64,000 bases of DNA from Entomortierella parvispora. Lineage: Eukaryota; Mortierellomycota; Mortierellomycetes; Mortierellales; Mortierellaceae. Below are positions 9,047 to 19,900 of the stretch, piece by piece. Each line of letters starts with the position of its first letter. Position 1 is the stretch's first letter. Under the pieces are notes generated by a model. That model made no database searches, was not told the origin of the DNA, and saw nothing but the letters and a program-made list of their open reading frames with translations. Position numbers and translations under genes: made by a program. The stretch lies in assembly GCA_963573315.1 (NCBI GenBank), contig OY752145.1, positions 2,170,001 to 2,234,000 of the forward strand, in the 5' to 3' direction.

Positions 9047-10253
9047 ACGGCGACTATACTATACTAATAACAACACAGGGGATGGGATGGGATCTAGTCA
9101 GTAAAGCAAGGCAAAGGAGATTCTATCTGGGAAAGGGGACAAGGTCGCCTAACTGAGGGTTCAGATGAGACTCCGAGATATAACGAGGAGGATGGTTGGT
9201 CCCCAAGCACCAATGAAGGCCTCAGGGTGGGTTGCCAAGATCATAACAGGTCCACTCAGAAGAGATATGACATCGTAAGTATACCTCGCAAATGGCCAAT
9301 TGATATCGGATAGGCGAGGGTCCAGGTGATCCTACGGAGCGCTCGGAGGGCGGTACAGGACTTGATCAAGGAGGGCTGGCACACGGATGGATATGTTGCG
9401 AGAGTGGGCAGGGAGGATCAAGGGAACACAAAAGGTCTGGGGGATATCCAGGGAACAGTCAAGGCCCAGGGATTCGTATATTGCAACGGCGTCCAAAGGC
9501 TGATGGGGTTGAATATTGCAGCAACGCCAAGGGTAACTGCGAGACAGATACGAGCAGAAGGGAGGTGTTCTGGTGATCAACAAGGTACAGGAGGGAATCG
9601 TAAGGGGAAAAGGCAACCAGGAGCAAAGTGGACTTTGGCGACCTTTCAACTCCACGGGCAAATACGTTGTCTTTGGCATCTTTGGACCGTTTGACGAGAT
9701 CCATTGCTACCATTGACCAAGAGTATTCGTCCATCTTGCGCCATGTAAAGCGAGTGTTTGTGATAATTCTTGCAACAAGTCCATGCAGTTTTATCAAACC
9801 ATCGTAGAAGCGAAAGAGTGTCGACATTTTTGCACAATTGCAGCTTGAATGCCATCTTTTGCCACTGAATTAAATCCTTCGTTGCAAATCTCGCCACTGT
9901 ACTTCTTGGACGTGCTACTTCAACCATTTTGCCTTTCACACCTCTTATTCGCCTTTGAGAGCAGATGGAAAGTACATTGGTGAAGGGTTTCTCTTGCTTG
10001 TTTACGCTTCGAGCAATACTTCCCTCGCGAGGTTAAGGGGTGTACGTCAACTTTTGCTACTCAAGTCAGCCTTGAAGGACATTGGATGCTTTTTAAAAAC
10101 CTTGCCGGGGATATTGTCCTTGAAAGGTCGCCTTTGCTCCCTTTTTTATAGAAAACAGAAAACAGGCACAAAAATAAAAAAATAACTAAATACTAAAAAT
10201 AACTCTCTCTATCTCGCTCGCGTGGATCTGGGACCTGGATCCACTACAACACA
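9047..10253 (-). repeat. Truncated, inverted family-B LTR, split by a MITE
   Basis: Read on the minus strand, it starts TGTGTTGTAG at 10253 and matches the family-B LTR down to 9047. There it stops at the point corresponding to about 8700-8715 of the plus copy. The missing last part of about 335-345 bp would lie left of element B, because element B inserted into this LTR. A 496-bp MITE (9637-10132) interrupts it. It carries a few substitutions relative to the other two copies, in line with greater age. Confidence 0.8.
9637..10132. mobile_element. MITE-like DNA element, 496 bp, 3-bp TSD
   Basis: The ends are a perfect 13-bp inverted repeat, GGCGACCTTTCAA (9637-9649) and its complement (10120-10132). 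TTT flanks both sides (9634-9636, 10133-10135). Comparison with the uninterrupted LTR copies at 8005 and 12608 shows a single TTT at the empty site, which proves the insertion. TIRs starting GGCGAC plus a 3-bp TSD fit PIF/Harbinger-like mobilisation, and transposon F in this window starts GCGAC and also has a 3-bp TSD. Fragmentary minus-strand frames inside are not recognised as any known protein. Confidence 0.85.
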
Positions 10254-10845
10254 ACGGTGGATTGCGGACAGTAACCCTGGGACAGGTGAACTATTACTAA
10301 AAGGGAGTTGCTGCAAAATGGAAGCAGCAAGAGTGGAGGAGTGTGTCTGGAAGGAAAGACGAGAAGGCAGGATGTGTAGAGTCTGCAATGTCACGATCGG
10401 ACAAGACAGGAACAAGAAGGTGAAGGAAAGGTGTGGTTTATTGTGAATTGCAGACTGAGGAACAAAGCAAGTGGACAGGGGGGGTTTATATACTAGAGAG
10501 TGATGAAGGCCTGGACCCAGGCCTGCGTTGAGTCAGAGATGACACGGAAGAGTAGGATACATATCCGAGCAGGTACTAATCATAAGCCGGACCTATGAGT
10601 AGGGTCCGGGATGGCAACATAGATGAAGGAGAACGAGATGGAGGTCCTGATAGGTGCGGCTGAGAGATACGTACTAAGGGTAGCTATAGCCCTAGGCCCA
10701 GAACCTGGACGCCAGGGGTACTTGTCGGAGATCAGAGGACAAGCCAATGAGTGCGGATACAGATCCTAGCTAGGTTCGCACTCCTAGACCAGAGGTACAA
10801 GAGACGCGTACTTCGTACGATCTGAGTCTGCGACGTTTCGTGACA
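10254..10845 (-). mobile_element. Element E: 5' LTR and start of the internal region of another retrotransposon
   Basis: On the minus strand a 457-bp LTR (10845 to 10389) is followed by about 135 bp of internal leader (10388-10254), which is then cut by the family-B LTR. It inserted into the integrase gene of element C just after the codons for the second catalytic Asp. The 5-bp sequence before it (ACTAC on the minus strand) does not recur at 10388, as expected if the 3' half of the element has been separated. No gag is readable in the short internal part. Confidence 0.65.
10389..10845 (-). repeat. LTR of element E (457 bp, TGTCAC..GTGACA)
   Basis: The ends are a perfect 6-bp inverted repeat, TGTCAC/GTGACA. 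On the minus strand a TATATAAA box (complement of about 10486-10496) is followed about 50 bp later by CAATAAACC, a plausible poly(A) signal, and about 45 bp of U5. This sets the orientation as minus. It shares no evident sequence with the LTRs of A, B or D. Confidence 0.75.
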
Positions 10846-12607
10846 GTAGTAAATCGATGATCGATTTCCAAGGTGGATGCAAGATGAGTAGCTATTGCAT
10901 TCGAAAACTCAGTGCCATTATCACTTTGGAGAATCTTTGGAAATCCAATTAGGCAAAAGAGTTTAAACAGGCGACCTGCAACGGTGGCTGCGGTGCGGTC
11001 AGGTAGTGCTTCCAAGAAAACGAAACGCGTACAGACATCAACGACGATGAGTGCATACACGTTACCTTTTTCACTAATGGGGAATACAGCAAGATCAATA
11101 GCAATATGATCACCAGGCAGTTGAGCATGAATAGCAGTGAGAGGGTGGTAGCCTTTCTTAGCTATATTGTAGTGTTGGCATTGATGACATTTGGAAACCC
11201 AAGAAAGGCAAATTTCTTTGAGTTTAGGCCAGGAAAAGCCACGCGAGTGAATTGCTTCAACCATGGCATTGGCACCTAGGTGGCCAAAATTATGGGTTTC
11301 ATCCAAAAGAGAGTCTTGGTCTTCAGGAGAAGGTACAACAAATGATTGCTCAGGGTCAGGGATTTGGTGTAAATAGGGTGCATTGGGATCGATAGTTTCA
11401 CCATCCAAGATTTGTACAAGTTGGGTAGAGGTGATAAATTCTGGGACCAATGTGGAGTGTGTTTCAGGATTGAAACGAGAAGTTTGGACAGGGGCAGGTG
11501 TTTTCTTAGGGGTGCTAATCTTGTAGGCTTTGGTAGCTCTTCGTGTAGAAATAGCAGCAATATCACAACTTTTATCCTTGCCATGCCGGTAATGACGGGT
11601 GGTGTGCTCAGATGCTACTTGATACTTGGCCTGGGGTAGAGGAGTATCAGAAGCTTCACCAGAGGTCTCATCCCACAGTGCAGGTGGGAAAGCACGGGAT
11701 AGAGCATCAGGGATGATGTTCTTAAATCCAGGACGGTAGACACATTCAAAATCAAATTTCAAAAGAGTCTCACGCCAATTGGCAATAGTTGTAGGGAGTT
11801 CTGCCTGGGTGTGCATGTAGGTCAGAGGCCTGTGATCAGTGAACAATGTGAAATGGCGTCCAGTTAAGTATGCCTCAAACTGAGTGAGAGCATAGACTAT
11901 ACCTAGGAGTTCTTTCTTGTATGCAGGGTAGTTCAATTCATGTTTCTTCAGAGAGCGAGCCATGAAGGAAATATAATGAACTTTGGATTCGTCACCAGGA
12001 CCATTGGGCAGCTGGTAGAGGACGGTTCCAACACCAAGATTAGATGCATCGGCAGCAACATAAAATGGTTTGGTGAAGTCAGGGAACGTGAGGATAGGGG
12101 CACGTTGAACAAGTTTTTTTAGATTTTCAAAGCAGCCTTTTTGAATCTTGTTAAGGACAAAGGTACCTTTCTTGAATCGTAAACGATCGAGAGGCGCAGA
12201 TAATGTACTGTACATAGGAATGTACTCACGGAAGCAGTTGAACATACCAAGATAGCGGAGAACCATTTTGGCATTGGTGGGTTCAGCCCATTTGTGAATA
12301 TTAGCAACCTTTTCAGGATTGATTCTGCGACCATGCTTGTTGATAACAAAGCCTAGAAGTAGAATCTCAGTGCAGAAGAAATGACACTTCTCAGGGTTAA
12401 TGATGAGTTTGTTTTGGGTCAATCGTTTAAGGACTTCCTGGACTTGGATGCGGTGTTCCTCAGCTGTCTTAGAAAAGATCACAATATCATCTACGTATAC
12501 TGCGACGAAGTCCAGATCACCAAGAATAGACATCATGCCTCGTTGGAAGATGCTTGTCATGGGTTTGAGTCCAAAAGGAGCTCGCTGGAACATGTATTGT
12601 TTGCCAT
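10846..12607 (-). pseudogene. pol: Element C pol, second part: RT C-terminus, RNase H, integrase to second Asp
   Basis: The frame resumes right after the solo LTR. It contains the RT block QRAPFGLKP and catalytic YVDD (about 12487), RNase H (AADASNLGVG to TDHRPLTYMH) and the integrase zinc module (HNFGHLGANAM ... CHQCQHYN, about 11290-11165). Integrase core residues D (IAIDLA, about 11098) and D (SDNGTEF, about 10905) are present. The frame is then cut at 10846 by the LTR of element E before the catalytic Glu. Sequence relatedness to element D is high (similar RT and integrase blocks). The longer open frame past 10846 and past 12607 is fortuitous reading into neighbouring LTRs. The product is dead. 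Confidence 0.85.
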
Positions 12608-13649
12608 TGTGATGTTGTCTAATGTAAGTATAGTCTAAGGTCAGCAATGAGCTGGAAGCGAAATTGATAACGAGAAGAAAGATGACTAACAAAAATCGTC
12701 GCTTACAGTTGATAGGGACTTTGCTCTCAGGGCCACAGGGATCAGGCACAACGCTGTTGTATGATCAGATACAGTCTCAAGGAGATAGTACTGGAGATAA
12801 ACAGGAAGGAGAGAGAGTCAGCAAAGGGATCAAAAGATAAGTAGAACGAACTGGATGAAAACCAAGGACCACATACCGAAGAGCAGGCAGGTCCTAACGG
12901 GATCCAAACAGGAGAACAAAGACTACAAGGCTAAGAGCACGACGGCGACTATACTATACTAATAACAACACAGGGGATGGGATGGGATCTAGTCAGTAAA
13001 GCAAGGCAAAGGAGATTCTATCTGGGAAAGGGGACAAGGTCGCCTAACTGAGGGTTCAGAGGAGACTCCGAGATATAACGAGGAGGATGGTTGGTCCCCA
13101 AGCACCAATGAAGGCCTCAGGGTGGGTTGCCAAGATCATAACAGGTCCACTCAGAAGAGATATGACATCGTAAGTATACCTCGCAAATGGCCAATTGATA
13201 TCGGATAGGCGAGGGTCCAGGTGATCCTACGGAGCGCTCGGAGGGCGGTACAGGACTTGATCAAGGAGGGCTGGCACACGGATGGATATGTTGCGAGAGT
13301 GGGCAGGGAGGATCAAGGGAACACAAAAGGTCTGGGGGATATCCAGGGAACAGTCAAGGCCCAGGGATTCGTATATTGCAACGGCGTCCAAAGGCTGATG
13401 GGGTTGAATATTGCAGCAACGCCAAGGGTAACTGCGAGACAGATACGAGCAGAAGGGAGGTGTTCTGGTGATCAACAAGGTACAGGAGGGAATCGTAAGG
13501 GGAAAAGGCAACCAGGAGCAAAGTGGACTTTGCTCCCTTTTTTATAGGAAACAGAAAACAGGAACAAAAATAAAAAAATAACTAAATACTAAAAATAACT
13601 CTCTCTATCTCGCTCGCGTGGATCTGGGACCTGGATCCACTACACCACA
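12608..13649 (-). repeat. Solo LTR of family B inside the RT gene of element C
   Basis: This is a complete 1042-bp family-B LTR in minus orientation, with no internal region, flanked by CCAT on both sides (12604-12607 and 13650-13653). It splits the RT coding sequence of element C between the codons for Asp-Gly and Lys-Gln ahead of the QRAPFGLKP block. A solo LTR is the usual product of recombination between the two LTRs of a full element. It is nearly identical to the 8005-9046 LTR, so it is young. Confidence 0.95.
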
Positions 13650-14878
13650 CCATCATAGTAGAACGCTGTCAGCGGCTGACTCTTTTTGCTCAAGGGAAGT
13701 CGAAGAAATGCAGATCGAAGATCAATGGTGGTAAAGTACCTATGACCAGCAGCATCATTAATGACTTTGTCAATGCGAGGTAGTGGAAACTTGTCACAAT
13801 CAAGTAGGTGAGAGTTCAAGTTGCGTGGGTCAAGGCAAAGACGGGTTTTCAGGATTCTCCCCTCTAAGTCACGCCTGGCGGACAAGGCAAGTTGATTCGT
13901 GTGAACAACAGGGAAATGAGTGAGGGTGATGACTCCAGCAGCAAGCCAGTCATCAATTTGTTTTTGAACAGGGGCTCTCTCCGCATATGGAAAGGGAGCA
14001 TTGGGTTTCTGGTATACATTGATTCCGGGAGGAATGGACAGGTTCACCTCCATTAAAGGGTGAGGGCAAAAACTAGTGGGGTCAATTGCAGCATTGTCCT
14101 CCAAATATGATTGAATACTTTCAAGGAATGCACTACGTGCTGATTTGAACTCTTCAGACTGTTCTTCAATAGGACGTTGGACACCAACCATTTCTGGAGG
14201 GCTGTCATGTTCAATGAGGAGCTCACTATACACGCCAGAAGGTCCTAGAACAGGATTGGACACGCCTCCAATGTAGTATCCAAATTTGTTGAACAAATCC
14301 ATGCCTACGTAGAGTTCATAACCATGCAGGGGCATGACAGTGACATGTGCATTCAATTTTCGACCATTGCAGAGAATGTCAACAGGATTAACAGAGATTG
14401 CCATGGGGCATTTAGTGCTATTGGCAAGAGTCACTGAGGCTTCAGGGTATTCATTTAATGGTAACTGTATTTTGAGAGCAGTGGCACGATCAAAAATTGT
14501 AGTATCGGCACCCGGATCAATAAGAGCATTGAAGCAGTGGCCATTGACTTCTACAGGGACAATTAACCGGGATTCAGTGGTTTTGTCAGATTGAGTAGCG
14601 CAGATTTTCAAATCAGTAACAGGTACAGGGTTAACAGTGGAAGACTCACATTGGGTAGCTTCTTGCATGGCTCTGAGATCGTAAGTCATATCTTCACGCT
14701 CTTCATTAGCCTGCAGGTCAGGTTCGATACCTCTCTTGGCAGAGGCTACGACAGTGGTCATAGCAGAAGCTACAACGGGGGCAACTATCTTCACTTTTTT
14801 TTTTCGGCGGGTGAGTGATAGTAACAGCAGCGACGGCGTTGGTGGGTTTTGGTGTGACCGGGGTAAAGGTCTTTCCAA
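13650..14878 (-). pseudogene. pol: Element C pol, first part: protease and RT N-terminus
   Basis: The minus-strand frame includes an aspartic protease (FNALIDPGADTTIFD, near 14520) and the start of the RT (DWLAAGVITL, LCLDPRNLN, TTIDLRSAFLRLPL). It is interrupted at 13650 by the solo LTR. The frame is +1 relative to gag and overlaps it over 14718-14878, where a run of ten A (minus strand) sits at 14804-14795. The first codons of the open frame, upstream of the A run, are probably just the out-of-frame reading of gag. Together with the part at 10846-12607 this made the Pol of element C. Confidence 0.8.
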
Positions 14879-16186
14879 AAGGTACAGGCCATTTTCCAGT
14901 GTTTTTCAATTCATCAACGATCAATTGATTAGTGACAATGAGATTACGCCATGCATCGCGGTCAGACTTTCGATAACAAGCACCATTAGTGTGCTTGAGA
15001 TTGAGGGTCTTGCATAGAACATGGGTGCAAGGTGCCGCAATAGCTTGATGCTGGGGATTGGCAGGTTTCACTGGTTTGCCGTCAGTGATTGCAGGTTTGT
15101 TCGTAGAAGTTGAACCAGTGGACATAGTAGCAGAATGAGTTCGCTTACGAGTCGATGGGGTGATGAACCGTTTGGCCCATCGCAAGGAGAGGTAGTCAAG
15201 AGGATCGGCAGGGTCACCCGTCACTAAGGAACGGTTAGTGTTGATATACTCAAGTAAGGCGTTGTAGTCAGTTATGGTACTAGGTCCTTTGGGATATATC
15301 TTTGTGATTTCTTCTTGACCTTGTAGAGGAAGGGCATGGAAGATTAACTCAGAGAGATGGTGGCCCATATCATCAGCATGTACAGCTCGTACCAGGTGTT
15401 TGACACGAGTGGTGAAAGCAAGGGCTGGCTCGCCAGGTTCAAGTTTCAATGTGAAGAGGTGAGACTTGACTAGATGGCGGTAGCTATCCAAGTTCGTGAG
15501 TTTGATCACATACTCAGTCACCATGTTCCATGATCGATCTCCAACAGGTAGCATCTCAATTAGGACTTTGTATTCCTCATCAAGACCAGATGGTTTCAGG
15601 GCACTTTCCATATATCTCCAGGCAAGGAACTCGAAAAGCTCAACCAGTTTGCCTTTGTAGAATGTACGGAAGGACTCAAGGAATGCGGAGACGGCTTGGG
15701 CAGCAGGCAAAGCCATGCTCTCCTTGGTCGTGGCCTTGGACAGAGCAGAGGTTAAATTCAACGTGGGACCTCCAACATGGGAATCATGACGAACACGATC
15801 CCAATCAATTGAAGCACCATCAGCAAGGACAGGGATCAAATGATACTTGAAGATGCGTTTGATGGCTACATGTGTTGAGTTTGACTCATCTACGGCAGTG
15901 TCGTGCAGGACAGGGCTAAGGGCAGCTTTGCGTACAGACTCCAGAGTTTTAATTCTGGCTGTGGTGTCTGTAACAACCTTTTCAGCTTCTGAAAGCCTCA
16001 AGGTGTTGTCATCGATCAATGAAGAGATGGCACGTTCAGCTTCCTTCTTGGGTACAGGGTTCTGTCGGAGCCTGAGCTGTTGGGCAGTGAGCTTGGCACC
16101 TTCATGTAAAAGCTTCTCAACTCCAGCTCGAGCTACTTCTAGATTGGTCTTCAACAGTTGCAGAGTGCCTTCAATGGTGTGTTCTT
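14718..16186 (-). pseudogene. gag: Element C gag, main part
   Basis: About 490 codons of a Gag-like protein. The N-terminal part is helical with coiled-coil character (EAERAISSLIDDNTLRLSEA). A capsid-like central region follows (SAFLESFRTFYKGKLVELFE to FHALPLQGQEEI). A single Cys/His cluster (CTHVLCKTLNLKHTNGAC, near 15030-14975) may be its nucleic-acid binding module, unlike the classical CCHC of B and D. Upstream of 16186 the frame runs by chance through the LTR of element D; the true N-terminus is at 22396-22656. The frame ends at 14718, after the A10 run. Confidence 0.75.
14795..14804 (-). promoter_or_regulatory. A10 slippery run between gag and pol frames (element C)
   Basis: Ten A in a row (minus strand) code for Lys-Lys-Lys in both frames. 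Before it only the gag frame is sensible (ITHPPKKK); after it the pol frame is sensible (KKVKIVAPVV). Either ribosomal or transcriptional slippage is used here, or one base was lost or gained in a formerly fused frame. The sequence alone does not decide. Confidence 0.4.
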
Positions 16187-16349
16187 TGTCGCATAATTTG
16201 GTGGCAAAGGCAAAGATTTTGGAACCAAATAATGCTGCTGGCGGCAAGGCAGTCACAGAGGCCCGATCAGGTACATATACCTGATCGTTACAATAAATCA
16301 AGAGAGGCCTCTCTCATTCTTACCGACTCTGTGTGCCGTATACTTTTTA
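16187..16349 (+). repeat. 5' LTR of element D (163 bp)
   Basis: It begins TGTCGCATAATTTGG and, if the 5-bp TSD is right, ends ACTTTTTA, so the termini are TG..TA rather than TG..CA. Inside is a perfect inverted repeat GATCAGGTA / TACCTGATC around CATA (about 16264-16285). This is followed by ACAATAAATC (poly(A) signal) and the palindrome GAGAGGCCTCTC. It is identical to the copy at 22233-22395. Confidence 0.9.
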
Positions 16350-16972
16350 TTTTTTTCGGTAAAGAAGAGGATCTCTCATCCATCCACATCCACATCCATC
16401 CACATCCACATCCATTGTCATCCACATCCATTGTCATCCATATCCATTGTCAACAACGGCATTCACTTGGATCAACGACGACATTCAGTTGGATCAACCC
16501 ATTAACCCGGATCAACAACGGCATTCACTTGGATCAACGACGACATTCAGTTGGATCAACCCATTAACCCGGATCAACAACGGCATTCACTTGGATCAAC
16601 GACGACATTCAGTTGGATCAACCCATTAACCCGGATCAACAACGGCATTCACTTGGATCAACGACGACATTCAGTTGGATCAACCCATTAACGTGGATCA
16701 ACAACGAAATTCACTTGGATCAACCTTGATCTCACCACCGATTCACCGGAATTAGCCCCCATTCCGCATACTCATGCACTCAACCTCGGAGCACCCATCC
16801 GACCATCAATCCAATCCATCCATCTAAACGAAACAGCTCGTTAGATTCCCCTCAGCTGTAGCTACCGAGCGCACTGAACCCCATCATCACGTGACAACTT
16901 TGTGACTGTTTTTTTCCCATTTCACTCATTCGCAATTCATTCATTCGGATCTACTAGATCGGATTCTCACTC
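16350..16972 (+). repeat. 5' leader of element D with a 62-bp tandem repeat
   Basis: After a CATCCA-rich microsatellite (about 16377-16445), a 62-bp unit beginning CAACAACGGCATTCACTTGG starts at 16451, 16513, 16575 and 16637, with a partly diverged fifth start at 16699. Each unit contains GGATCAAC three times. The rest up to the ATG at 16973 is unique, CT/AT-rich leader. Such leaders hold promoter or packaging signals in other Ty3 elements; a role here is inference. Confidence 0.85.
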
Positions 16973-19900
16973 ATGACGAAATACACCCCAAAGGTCAACC
17001 GTGCCCGTCTGACGGCGGTAGTCATCCCTGTGGCGTCGGCTACTAGTGCTCAGCCCGCACCCAACCTTGGACAGATCGCCAACACAGGTGATGCTACTTC
17101 AGCTACTGATGCTGCCAATGCTACCTTCGCTACCACCGCCACTTCCGTGACAGAACCCTGCAACGAGGCAACAGCTGAGAGTATGGATATCGACGACGAA
17201 GTCACGACATTTGAAGGAACACTGCCTTCACAGCTGCCTTCAATCCCTAAGCGCCAGCCTGGGATGCCAATGTCAATCACAGGCGCCGTAACCACGCCTC
17301 CTCAGGAAGACGATCTTGTGCTATTCTCAGATGAGCAACTAGAACATGAGATCGCAACAATGCACTTGGCAATGACCACCGCCAAGCAACAAATGCGGTC
17401 ATACACGATCCTCATCGCACGTAATGAAATTACCAATACGACTCTCGACCTGGATCAAGGGAAGACGAATGAGTACAGGAAGAAACTTATGATGATTAAG
17501 CAAAGGCACGACGCCTTGGAGATAAATTATCGTATGCTGTGTGACATGCGCCAGCCTGTTCCCGCACAGTGGGCAAGTCAGCAGGCACCGGCTCAAGACA
17601 GCAACGCTGCTTCCTCGACACCGCAAGGACCAATGCGCTCTGAAGCAGGATTTCCAGTCAAGCCACTGCCTCAATGGAAGCGATTTGGAGAAGCTGATAC
17701 TAAATCCGCTTATGACTGGTGGGCTCACTTCGAACGAGAAGTGGTGCCATACCTTGGAGAAACCTACCTCCGATCTCATGGTGACAGGTACCTGTGCTAT
17801 CTTGTTCTGAGCCAACATTTTCACGACAAACTCAAGGCCATCTTTGCAGACAATCAAGAGGTGATCACCATCGATTACCTGGAAAGAACATTCTTCGAAA
17901 CTTGCTTAACCACTGAAGAGCGAGAGGCAGCCTTGTCTAACCTGACCAACTTTGGCCGCCATCAAGGGGAACCGTACCGTCACTACGCCCACCGTATCGC
18001 GCGCGCTACCAGAGTGTACCGCATTCAAGATGACAACGACCTCATCCTCACCCTACTGCGTCAAGGCATTTCATCCCAGGAGATGGACACTGTTAATTCC
18101 CGGTTCCAGATGGCTAACCGCCACTTGGTGCAGCTGCCGGACAGTCCTCTTACTATCAGCGATTTCTGCGCCGCCTTGAGTAAACTCACAGGGCCCAGCA
18201 ATGCACGCGATGACTTCCGCGCCCCTTTGGTGCCCATCAATGATCAAAAGGCTGTCAAGGATACCGCCGGAACCAAAGGATTGTACTGTGACACCTGCAA
18301 GAAGAACGGTAACCATACCACAAAAAACCACTTTGAATGCGAATACTGCCGTAAACCTGGTCACTCAATGGACAAGTGCCGCACACGTATGAACGAAGAA
18401 CGGAGCAGAGGTCGCTCAAACAATTATAATGACAACCGGGACAGAGCCGACCACAAGAACCCAGGGTATTCTGCCCGAGGATCAGGTCGCTATGAACCCT
18501 ACCAATCTGATTCTCGTAACCGTCGAGAAGACCAGGATAATAATAACTCACGAGACCGTAACTATCGTAAGAACCCTCTTCATATACTTCGCGGAAAAGC
18601 ATGGAAGCCTTACCAAGATCTTCACTTCAACATGCTAACTTCTGCCCTTAACTCACCTCAGGCTAAGGACGTACCACCGATACTGGAAGAAAATTTCATC
18701 AAGTTAATTCATCTGACTGATTCCATATTGGGGCACGCAGGCAGGGGAAGTACAGAGCTACAAGGCAGTATGACAATAAACGAAGAACAATTGAGTACTC
18801 ATGAAACAATCGTGTACAACGAACTCGTAGATGAAAAGGATGCTGACTCCAGATTAATAGTACCTATCTACTTCGAAGGGTATCAGTTTGAAGCTCTACT
18901 TGACTCAGGAGCTACCAAGTCCTTCATTGACAAATCAATCGTAGACAACCTCAAACTAAATGTGAACAAAGCACACGGAAATATATTCCTAGGACACAAG
19001 GAAATGCATGTGGCCCGTACAGGAACAACGGAACAGATAGAGATAGAGTGTAACGAACACTTCTTGCTCACTTCATTCGAAGTCTTTGACTTGCAGTATC
19101 CTTTCGTCATCGGAATGGATTTATTCAACAAACTCGGGTTCACCATTGGAGGCATAGCAGATGGTCGTGCACACGCACATACCCTCCCACCTCCGATACC
19201 GGACGAGAAGCCATCGACGCTACCTCTAGAAACTCCAGCTGAAGAACTTACGGACAAATTCAAAAAGTGTAAGGCACAATTTATGAACGAAATTGAGGGA
19301 GCGTTACACGGCAATGCCCAAATTCCTCTGGATAGCCACTGCACACTACCTGAAATGCATGTCTTCCTAGACGTTCCAGAAGGTACCACGGTGTATCGCC
19401 GGCCAAGAAAATTCGCCGAACAGCAGCAACATATCTTCGATGAGCAAGTTGACAAATGGCTTAAGGATGGAGTCATCACACATGCGCCGGCCAATAATCG
19501 CCACAACAATACGTTGACTCTGGCGGCCAAGAAAGACCTACTAGGCAATAAAACGAAATGGCGAGTCTGTCTCGATCCACGACCCTTGAACAAGCTACTC
19601 AAGGATGACAATCACCCTGTACCATTGATATTGGATATCCTGCAACAAATTGGAGGGCATGCAATATATTCCACAATTGATCTTACGCAAGCTTATCATC
19701 GCCTACCTATTGAAGCAGGCCACCAACCACTGACGGCCTTTATGCACCGTGGAATTCAGTATATGTTCCGGCGAGCCCCGTTCGGACTAAAACCTCTCTC
19801 CAGTATTTTCCAACGTGGAATGACGCGCATCCTGGGCGACTTGCCTTTCGTGTTGGTTTTTATCGACGACATCGTCATTTTCTCTAAGACCAGAGAGGAG

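Noticed and set aside
8005-10253. The inverted LTR pair as a fold-back or template-switch product.
   Set aside because: A simple insertion of element B into an older opposite LTR with a 4-bp duplication explains the junction with fewer steps.
16187-16301. The open frame of element C gag seems to start in 16301 with a methionine-led stretch also found at 22165-22347.
   Set aside because: That stretch is the LTR of element D read backwards; its duplicate is the other LTR. The real gag N-terminus is at 22396-22656.
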